This document shows, in pieces, positions 26,268-32,421 of a stretch of DNA of 64,000 bases. Position numbers and translations under genes: made by a program. Position 1 is the stretch's first letter; each line of letters opens with the position of its first letter. Below the pieces are notes generated by a model that was given only the letters and a program-made list of their open reading frames with translations, did not search any database and was not told the DNA's origin. Source of the DNA: Bifidobacterium vespertilionis. GTDB taxonomy: Bacteria > Actinomycetota > Actinomycetes > Actinomycetales > Bifidobacteriaceae. The stretch is from positions 1-64,000 of the forward strand of contig NZ_RZNZ01000005.1 of NCBI RefSeq assembly GCF_008698145.1. The letters run 5' to 3'.

Positions 26268-26566
26268 GAAACCTCCTGACGACATATTCTGTGCCGATTG
26301 TAGCCGCGGCCGCGGTCGAGGAGGGGGAGCGGCGGCGGTTTTGCCAGCAACTCCCACATTTGGCGGACGCGATGGGCTTGGTGGGCTTGGGCGTTGATCT
26401 GGGTGTTCCTCCCCAGACATCCTGAATCGTCCCCACCCATCCTGGGCCGTCCCCTTGCCGCTCTGGGCCGTCCCGGTGCCCCTGAGCCGTCCCCTTCGTC
26501 GTTCTGGGTCGTCCTCTTCATCCCGAGTCGTTCCCTGTCGTCCTGGGCCGCCCTCGGTCGTCCCCC

Positions 26567-26668
26567 CCGTCATCCTGAGCGCAGCGAAGGATCCTTGGCC
26601 ATTTCGCATCGATGGACTGGGTGCGTGGTGCCGAAGGATCCTTCGATGTCCGGGTGCGCTCAGGATGA
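26567..26668. repeat. REP-like GGATCC repeat pair
   Basis: TCATCCTGAGCGCAGCGAAG plus GATCC, a central TTGGCCATTTCGCATCGATG segment, then the inverted half ending in GCTCAGGATGA. First of five units in the 1.6-kb gene-free spacer 26280-27900. Confidence 0.85.
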
Positions 26669-26683
26669 GCGGGTTTCCCGCTT

Positions 26684-26816
26684 TGCAAACTGGGCAGATC
26701 GGAACGTTGGTTGTGCAAACTGGGCAGTTTGGTACTTCTAGGGGCCGATTTCGAGGTCCAGAAGCCCGGATCTGCCCAGTTTGCGGCGCGAAGGGCCGGA
26801 TCTGCCCAGTTTGCAG
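26684..26816. repeat. AAACTGGGCAGATC motif array (M1)
   Basis: Two forward copies (26687, 26717; the second reads AAACTGGGCAGTTT), a conserved spacer TTCTAGGGGCCGATTTCGAG, and two reverse copies ending near 26782 and 26813. Confidence 0.8.
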
Positions 26817-26864
26817 GCCGCGGGGGTGCGGATTTGGCGGATTCGGGCGCGGGGTCGGGTTGGC

Positions 26865-27055
26865 GCGCGTCACGGGGCGCGAAGGGTGCGTCACGGGGCG
26901 CGAATGGCGTCACGTGGTGCGGTCGCGCCGGGTGACGGGGTTTGGGAGGGCTTGCGGCAGTAGGGCTCCGGGATGGCGTCACGGGGAGCGGTCGCGCCCG
27001 GTGACGCGCCTCGCGCCGGGTGACGGTGGGTTCGCGCCCGGTGACGGGGAGGGGC
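26865..27055. repeat. GTCACGGGGCGCG motif array (M4)
   Basis: Forward units GTCACGGGGCGCG at 26870 and 26891, a variant at 26909, reverse units CGCGCCGGGTGAC near 26926, a spacer around 26945-26975 containing GGCAGTAGGGCTCC, then further forward and reverse units to 27050. Confidence 0.75.
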
Positions 27056-27139
27056 GATTGGTTCAACGTCGCCCCGGGTCGTCCCCGTCATCCCGGGTCG
27101 TCCCCTGTCGTCCCTCCTGAGTCCCCCGGGCCGTCCCCG

Positions 27140-27245
27140 TTGTCATCCTGAGCGCAGCGAAGGATCCTTGGCCATTTCGCATCGGTGGACTGGGTGCGTG
27201 GTGCTGAAGGATCCTTCGACTCCGGATGCGCCTTCGCTCAGGATG
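27140..27245. repeat. REP-like GGATCC repeat pair
   Basis: Forward CATCCTGAGCGCAGCGAAGG, central CATTTCGCATCGGTGGACTG, inverted partner ending CGCTCAGGATGAC. Part of the 770-bp direct repeat. Confidence 0.85.
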
Positions 27246-27261
27246 ACCGGGGGGCGGCTCC

Positions 27262-27415
27262 CGCCCCGCCGAACTGCAAGATCTGCCAGCAACTTCCCCC
27301 GCTTTCATGTTTGCTGGCAGAATTTGCGCCTGAGAGCCCCCGGCAGCCCGCCAGGATACAAGATCTGCCAGTAGACAGGAAAGAGGAACGGCTTGCTGGC
27401 AGATCTTGCAGTTCG
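27262..27415. repeat. GCTGGCAGATCTTG motif array (M3)
   Basis: Outer arms CCGAACTGCAAGATCTGCCA (27269 on) and its complement near 27393-27415 enclose TTGCTGGCAGAATTTGCG and a second reverse copy CAAGATCTGCCAG near 27359. The CTGGCAGATC core resembles the M1 core CTGGGCAGATC. Present only in the two copies of the 770-bp repeat. Confidence 0.7.
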
Positions 27416-27451
27416 GTTTGGGGTACCGGGCGCCGCAAGGCGAATTCCGCG

Positions 27452-27500
27452 TCATTCCGATCGCAGCGAAGGATCCTTCGCTTCGCGCAGGATGACGGCG
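27452..27500. repeat. Short REP-like GGATCC unit
   Basis: A degenerate compact copy with both half units joined directly: GATCGCAGCGAAGGATCCTT then CGCTTCGCGCAGGATGAC. It marks the point where the 770-bp direct repeats diverge. Confidence 0.7.
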
Positions 27501-27522
27501 GGAGGGCGACTGTGCGGACTGG

Positions 27523-27690
27523 ACAGCGCTAACTGGGCAGATCCGACCACTTCATTTGCGAACTGGGCAGATCGTGTCCGTTAGGGGCTCAAATCGGCCT
27601 CCAGATGACCGGATCTGCCCAGTTCGCAAAATGGGCGTCCCGTTTTGCCCAGTTTGCGTCATCAGTCGGGCCAAACTGGGCATTCTGAGC
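27523..27690. repeat. AAACTGGGCAGATC motif array (M1)
   Basis: Forward copies near 27530 and 27560, spacer GTCCGTTAGGGGCTCAAATC, reverse copies near 27612 and 27643, and a final forward copy near 27672. Confidence 0.8.
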
Positions 27691-27810
27691 GCAGTGGAGG
27701 ATCCTTGGCATGTCACAGCATGTCGCAGCATGTCGCAGTAATGGACGTGCGCGTAATGACGAAGGATCCTTCGCTGCGCTCAGGATGACGAAGGGACGAC
27801 TGGGAACTAC
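27685..27810. repeat. REP-like GGATCC repeat pair
   Basis: A forward half (CATTCTGAGCGCAGTGGAGG) and inverted half (GGATCCTTCGCTGCGCTCAG) around a short tandem of CATGTCGCAG units at 27713-27738. Confidence 0.8.
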
Positions 27811-27889
27811 TCAGGATGACGGGGGGATTGTCCTCTTCATGGCTCGGCGTTCAGGATGGCGCCTCGACTGCATTCGGCAAACTACGTAC

Positions 27890-28070
27890 TTTATGAAAAA
27901 GAAAAAAAGGGGGCGGGAGAGAAGGGGATGGTCCCGCCCCCTTAACGGGCAGAGCTGGTTGGGGGGACGCTCTGCCCTTAGCCAGAAGCCGTGTTTGGGG
28001 GAAGGCTTCTGGGGTAACTTACACAAGAGAAGTATTGAATTATCCCCGTTCGTGGTTTCCCCACTGCCCG
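27890..28070 (-). ncRNA. Candidate structured small RNA with three tandem hairpins
   Basis: Read on the minus strand, three hairpins stand in a row. AGAAGCC pairs with GGCTTCT (28008-27981). GGGCAGAGC pairs with its complement (27977-27947). GGGGGCGGGA pairs with TCCCGCCCCC (27943-27910) and is followed by TTTTTTTCTTTTTC, a strong terminator. A TAGAAT box at 28073-28078 could be the -10. No reading frame with a ribosome site is present. It lies downstream of tRNA-Thr, which has its own short T-run terminator, so an independent RNA of about 150-170 nt is the simplest reading. It is not a family I recognise. Confidence 0.45.
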
Positions 28071-28109
28071 CTATTCTACGCGGCCGGCTGGAAAAAACAC
28101 ACCCGGTGA

Positions 28110-28182
28110 GCCTCCTGTCGGGATCGAACCGACGACCTGCCGCTTACAAGGCGGCCGCTCTGGCCATCTGAGCTAAGGAGGC
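28110..28182 (-). tRNA. tRNA-Thr (anticodon UGU)
   Basis: The minus strand folds into a standard 73-nt cloverleaf. The acceptor stem is GCCTCCT/AGGAGGC and the anticodon stem-loop is CCGCCTTGTAAGCGG with TGT at the anticodon. The T-loop is GGTTCGATCC. CCA is not encoded. A CACCGGGTG hairpin followed by TGTTTTTT just downstream looks like its terminator. Confidence 0.97.
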
Positions 28183-28212
28183 GTTTCGGTGATTGACACC
28201 GAACGAGTGACT

Positions 28213-28218
28213 AGCATA
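28213..28218 (-). promoter_or_regulatory. -10 box of the tRNA-Thr gene
   Basis: TATGCT on the minus strand, 30 bases before the mature 5' end of the tRNA. No clear -35 is present. Confidence 0.4.
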
Positions 28219-28381
28219 ACCCGAATGTCTCGGATTCGCTAATCACGCTTCCCCGGCCTGTCCCGGAAAGGCTCAACAGCTATTATGCATGCCCTTGCTG
28301 AAAACGATGCACGTTGTGTCGCAGGGCGTGTTGTCAGAGCCGCAAAACCGTTGGAAACACTGGGGAAACGCCGAATCAAGC

Positions 28382-28440
28382 CCGTGTCGGCCCGATTGGG
28401 CCCGCGGATCGTCCGCAAGACCCCCGCAAGCCGACACGGA
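28382..28440 (-). terminator. Hairpin after the DsbA-like gene
   Basis: CCGTGTCGG near 28383 pairs with CCGACACGG ending at 28440, immediately after the stop codon of the minus-strand oxidoreductase gene. There is no T-run, so it may stabilise the mRNA rather than terminate. Confidence 0.5.
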
Positions 28441-28449
28441 CTGGGCGGA

Positions 28450-29385
28450 TCAGGACTCCGGGTACAGCGCCTTGCCGTCGGCACCGATCGTCGGAACCGT
28501 GTCCGTGCCCACCTGGGATTCCTCCAAGCCGAGTGCCCTGAGCAGCGCCTGGTCCAGCGTGACGCTGGTATCCACGGAGTTCCAATCCCAGTAGGTGCCG
28601 TTGATCGTCACGATCGGCGTGCTGACCTGGCCCTTGTACTGGCCGGACACGTTGGCGAGCTCCGGACGGTTGATCGTCACCTGCGTCTCCGCCTTGATCC
28701 AATCGGCGTACTGGCCCTCGCTGATCGTCTTGGCCACATCCTCGCTCACGCCGGCCTTGATGGCCTGCTGCTGGATCTGCTCATCGGACGTGGCTACGTA
28801 GCCGGAGCCCTCCTGCGGCTGGAAATCCTCCGCGTACAGGTTGGAGATGAAGGCGAGCAGGTGGTCGGGATCCTTCTCCGCCACGTTGATCACGGCACCG
28901 GCCGCGCGGGTGGAGTAGTTGTCCGTGGAGTACCGATCCATGAAGGACAGCGGGTGGATCTCAAGGTTGATCTGGCCGGACGCGACCAGCTTCGAGGTGG
29001 TCGCGCCGGTGCTGCGCTCCATGTTGCCGCAGCCGGGGCAAATGTAGTCCATGTAGAATTCGACGGTCGGCACGCCCTCGACCGGCTTGTTGATGCCGTT
29101 CTTGGAGATCAGGAAGCCGTAGTCGTCCGTGGCGTTCGCCGGCTTGACGGCCACCTTGTCCACCTCGCTCTTGAGCGCGGCGGTGTCCACCGGACGGTTC
29201 CTGTACCAGATCACGCCCGCGACCACGGCGATGATCACCACGATCACAGCCACTACGGTGGCGCCCAGAATGGTCTGCTGGCGGCGGTCCTTGGCGGCCT
29301 GCTCGGCGAGTGCTTTCTCGGCGGCCTCACGCTGGGCCTGCCGCTGCGCGCGCGTGGCGGCGGGACGAGTTGTTTTCTTGGCCAT
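28450..29385 (-). CDS. Membrane-anchored DsbA/BdbD-like thiol oxidoreductase
   Basis: A 311-residue extracytoplasmic thioredoxin-fold protein. A charged Ala/Arg/Gln-rich cytoplasmic stretch (1-36) is followed by one membrane span (about 38-60). The thioredoxin-like domain starts near 100, with the redox motif CPGC at 116-119 in FYMDYICPGCGNME. The cis-Pro loop is probably in QVSTPIVTING near 255. Such proteins introduce or isomerise disulfides in secreted proteins, and the CPGC pair suggests an oxidising role. Its redox partner (DsbB or VKOR) is not in the window. ATG 29385 has AAGG 6 bases upstream. The C-terminal ~30 residues are a short extension. Confidence 0.9.
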   Translation of the reverse strand: MAKKTTRPAATRAQRQAQREAAEKALAEQAAKDRRQQTILGATVVAVIVVIIAVVAGVIWYRNRPVDTAALKSEVDKVAVKPANATDDYGFLISKNGINKPVEGVPTVEFYMDYICPGCGNMERSTGATTSKLVASGQINLEIHPLSFMDRYSTDNYSTRAAGAVINVAEKDPDHLLAFISNLYAEDFQPQEGSGYVATSDEQIQQQAIKAGVSEDVAKTISEGQYADWIKAETQVTINRPELANVSGQYKGQVSTPIVTINGTYWDWNSVDTSVTLDQALLRALGLEESQVGTDTVPTIGADGKALYPES

Positions 29386-29587
29386 GGATATCCTTCCCCG
29401 GTTCGATGAACGGCCCGCAGTGAGCCGCGGGCAAACTGCGACCTAGTGTATAGGGCTCATCTGAACAACTTGTGATGGTTCTTCCATCGCGAAAATGCGC
29501 GGTTCCGAGGTGCGATCCGCGGGGTTCGGCGGTTCTGGAATCGGCGACCCTGGGTTTGGCGGTGCGGGGTTCGTAGGCCCGCGGCCG

Positions 29588-31240
29588 TCACATGCCGAAG
29601 AAGGCCGCGACGATCGCCACGAGGAACATCGCGGTCACGGCCAGACCCACGATGAGGTCCGATCGCGGGCCGGAGGCGGGGCGCTGGCCGTTCGGATCGA
29701 CCGTGCTATCCGAGTCGTCCGGTTCGTCCGATGCGTTCGGTTCGCCGTCGTACAGGGTGTTCGATGTATTCGATACATCCGATTCGTTCGGATCGTCCGT
29801 TCCATCGGAGGCGTCGCCGTCGGCCGGGGTCTGCGTGCCGTCAGTGGCCTGCGCGTTGGCGGTGAGCGCCACCAACGCGGCCAATCGTTCGGACTGCCGG
29901 GGTTGCGGGCCGGTTTGGGCGGTCGGCGAGGCCTGGGGTGATGTGGTTTGGCGGTTCCCTGGGGCCGATTGTGCGTTTGGCCGCCATGGGTTGAGGTCCC
30001 ACAGCGTGCGCGGATTGTCCTCATCGGTTTCGCGTGCCGGATGCGCCGGACTTGCGCTGCGCTCCAGGTCTGTTCCGCGCGCCGGATCTGTCTCGCGCAA
30101 CGGCCTCGTGCGGCTGGGGATGATCGCCGGCGCCGATGCGCCACCGCCGATCACGACGGTCTCAGCGGCCGCCGAAGAGCTTGCGCCAAAAGGGCGCACC
30201 ACCTGCGTTTCCGCGCCCTGACGAGGGGTCGGGTCGGCCGAGGATGCCGATCGCGGGCCGGACTGATCGGTCTGCCCGGATGACGTAAGAGAGAAGGATG
30301 GCAGCGCGGATGCCGGTGCCGGCGGCGCGGGCGGCGTAGCTAGGATCGCGGTCGGTATGACGGCGTCGGCCTCCTCGTCGTCGGCGGACCACGCGCCGGC
30401 CTCCATCGCATCCTCGGCGATCGCCTGCAGCAGATCGTCCGGCGTGCGGCGATCGGCCGGATTGGGGCTCAGCGCCGATCGGAACGCGGCCATTGTGCGC
30501 GGTGGCAGACCCGTGAGGTTCGCGTTGCCCGAGGCGGCCCGCTCCAGGACCGCCATCATCGGCTTGGTGCCGAACACCGGCTCGCCTGTGGCCGCGAACG
30601 CCAGCACGGCCGCGGTGCTCCACCAGTCGGTCGCCTCCGTGGACTCCGCGCCGTCGATGATCTCCGGGGCGATGAAGCCCGGCGTGCCCATCACCAGGCC
30701 GGTGCGCGTCACATGGCTTTCGCCCTCGCCCATCGCGATGCCGAAGTCGACCAGCACCGGCCCGCGCGCGGCCACCATCACATTGGTCGGCTTGATGTCG
30801 CGGTGCACGATCCCGGCCGCGTGCACGGCCTTCACCGCGTCGATCAGCTTGGTGGCGAGGCGCTCCAGATCGTCGCCCTCGTAGCGCCCGTTCGCCGCCA
30901 CATCGTCCTTCAGGTTGCGGCCGTCGATCAGCTCCGTGACGATGAAGGCCACCGCGTCGTCCAGTTCCATGTCCACGATCTGGCACACGCCCGGATGATG
31001 GATGCGCCGCATGGCCATGGCCTCCCGGCGCAGGCGTTCGCGGGCCGGCACGTTGCTGCGCAGCTCGTCGTCGTTCAGCGAGTCGCGCAGGATTTTCATC
31101 GCGTAGATCTGCCCGCCGTCGTCGCTCACGCGCCACACCGATCCCATGGCCCCGGCGCCGAGGCGCGAGATCAGCGTGTAGCCGCCCACGATCGCCCCGG
31201 GCTCAAGATCCAATACGCCTACATCACTCATGAACTCCAT
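29588..31240 (-). CDS. Serine/threonine protein kinase with C-terminal membrane span
   Basis: A Hanks-type kinase of 550 residues. The N-terminal catalytic domain (about 15-275) has the glycine loop LGAGAMGSV, the ATP-orienting Lys in YAMKIL, the catalytic HRDIKPTN, the metal-binding DFG and the APE motif (APEII), so it should be active. A Pro/Ser/Thr/Asp-rich linker of about 230 residues follows. One membrane span (LIVGLAVTAMFLVAIVAAFF) ends the protein, with only about three residues outside, so it has no sensor domain, unlike PknB. ATG 31240 is used here. A second ATG at 31231 has GGAG only 3 bases upstream, so the start is uncertain by three codons. Monocistronic. Confidence 0.92.
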   Translation of the reverse strand: MEFMSDVGVLDLEPGAIVGGYTLISRLGAGAMGSVWRVSDDGGQIYAMKILRDSLNDDELRSNVPARERLRREAMAMRRIHHPGVCQIVDMELDDAVAFIVTELIDGRNLKDDVAANGRYEGDDLERLATKLIDAVKAVHAAGIVHRDIKPTNVMVAARGPVLVDFGIAMGEGESHVTRTGLVMGTPGFIAPEIIDGAESTEATDWWSTAAVLAFAATGEPVFGTKPMMAVLERAASGNANLTGLPPRTMAAFRSALSPNPADRRTPDDLLQAIAEDAMEAGAWSADDEEADAVIPTAILATPPAPPAPASALPSFSLTSSGQTDQSGPRSASSADPTPRQGAETQVVRPFGASSSAAAETVVIGGGASAPAIIPSRTRPLRETDPARGTDLERSASPAHPARETDEDNPRTLWDLNPWRPNAQSAPGNRQTTSPQASPTAQTGPQPRQSERLAALVALTANAQATDGTQTPADGDASDGTDDPNESDVSNTSNTLYDGEPNASDEPDDSDSTVDPNGQRPASGPRSDLIVGLAVTAMFLVAIVAAFFGM

Positions 31241-31299
31241 TGTGCCGTGCTGTGCGCATTTCGCGTGTCATTCTTGGGGCGTCTTCGTCCCTGGGCTGT

Positions 31300-31375
31300 C
31301 ATCCTGAGCGAGTGGTGGTCATCCTGAGCGGAGCGAAGCGGAGTCGAAGGATCCCTCGCTTCGCTCAGGACGAGA
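31300..31375. repeat. REP-like GGATCC unit
   Basis: Two half units CATCCTGAGC (31300, 31320) then GAAGGATCCCTCGCTTCGC ending in TCAGGACGA. Starts the 1.1-kb gene-free spacer 31250-32410. Confidence 0.8.
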
Positions 31376-31380
31376 GGAGA

Positions 31381-32148
31381 TTTTGCAAACTGGGCAGTTT
31401 GGTACTTCTGGAGGCCGATTTGGGGGTCCAGAAGCCCGGATCTGCCCAGTTTGCGGCGCGAAGGGCCGGATCTGCCCAGTTTGCAGGCCGCGGGGGTGCG
31501 GGTTTGGCGGATTCGGGCGCGGGTTCGGGTTGGAGTGCGTCACGGGGCGCGAAGGGTGCGTCACGGGGCGCGAATGGCGTCACGTGGTGCGGTCGCGCCG
31601 GGTGACGGGGTTTGGGAGGGCTTGCGGCAGTAGGGCTCCGGGATGGCGTCACGGGGAGCGGTCGCGCCCGGTGACGCGCCTCGCGCCGGGTGACGGTGGG
31701 TTCGCGCCCGGTGACGGGGAGGGGCGATTGGTTCAACGTCGCCCCGGGTCGTCCCCGTCATCCCGGGTCGTCCCCTGTCGTCCCTCCTGAGTCCCCCGGG
31801 CCGTCCCCGTTGTCATCCTGAGCGCAGCGAAGGATCCTTGGCCATTTCGCATCGGTGGACTGGGTGCGTGGTGCTGAAGGATCCTTCGACTCCGGATGCG
31901 CCTTCGCTCAGGATGACCGGGGGGCGGCTCCCGCCCCGCCGAACTGCAAGATCTGCCAGCAACTTCCCCCGCTTTCATGTTTGCTGGCAGAATTTGCGCC
32001 TGAGAGCCCCCGGCAGCCCGCCAGGATACAAGATCTGCCAGTAGACAGGAAAGAGGAACGGCTTGCTGGCAGATCTTGCAGTTCGGTTTGGGGTACCGGG
32101 CGCCGCAAGGCGAATTCCGCGTCATTCCGATCGCAGCGAAGGATCCTT
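31381..32148. repeat. 770-bp direct repeat, copy 2 (with M1, M4, REP and M3 arrays)
   Basis: Second copy of 26711-27478. It holds an M1 array (31384-31487), an M4 array (31535-31725), a REP unit (31812-31915) and the M3 array (31932-32085), in the same order as copy 1. Divergence is concentrated in the first 150 bases. Confidence 0.9.
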
Positions 32149-32215
32149 GGCCATTTCGCTCGGGTGGACTGGGTGCGTGGTGCCGAAGGATCCTTCGCTT
32201 CGCGCAGGATGACGA
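32122..32215. repeat. REP-like GGATCC repeat pair
   Basis: GATCGCAGCGAAGGATCCTT, central CATTTCGCTCGGGTGGACTG, then CGCTTCGCGCAGGATGACG. Here the repeat is full-length where the copy at 27452 is compacted. Confidence 0.8.
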
Positions 32216-32223
32216 GAGAAGAT

Positions 32224-32370
32224 TTTGCAAACTGGGCAGATCGTGTCCGTTAGGGGCCCAAATCGGTCTCCAGATGACCGGATCTGCCCAGTTTGTGGCC
32301 CGGGGTGCGGACTTGGGCGCGGAGGGGCTGCCCGCCTAACGACTCGGCGTTCAGGATGACGAAAGGGACC
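32224..32370. repeat. Half M1 array followed by a REP end
   Basis: One forward AAACTGGGCAGATC (32229), the spacer GTCCGTTAGGGGCCCAAATC, one reverse copy ending near 32299, then a truncated REP end (GCCTAACGACTCGGCGTTCAGG at 32332). It resembles the inner half of the array at 27560-27625. Confidence 0.7.
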
Positions 32371-32409
32371 ATGGGCCCGGCGCGTGCGGCACCATGCGGC
32401 GAATCGTAC

Positions 32410-32415
32410 GACAAT
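32410..32415 (+). promoter_or_regulatory. -10 box of the GH3 gene (putative leaderless mRNA)
   Basis: GACAAT six bases before ATG 32422, with no ribosome site at that start. Confidence 0.35.
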
Positions 32416-32421
32416 AAGCGT

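Larger units (their letters stand above)
26711..27478. repeat. 770-bp direct repeat, copy 1
   Basis: Nearly identical to 31381-32148, offset by exactly 4670 bases over its whole length, with a handful of substitutions near the left end. It contains half an M1 array, an M4 array, a REP unit and an M3 array. The two copies are in direct orientation and bracket tRNA-Thr, the DsbA-like gene and the kinase gene. Confidence 0.9.

Noticed and set aside
26711-27455. Many medium-length frames (60-180 codons) in the repeat spacers
   Set aside because: Their products are translations of REP and M1-M4 repeats (recurring HPERSEGS-, NWADP- or CPVC-type strings) in several frames, with no ribosome sites.
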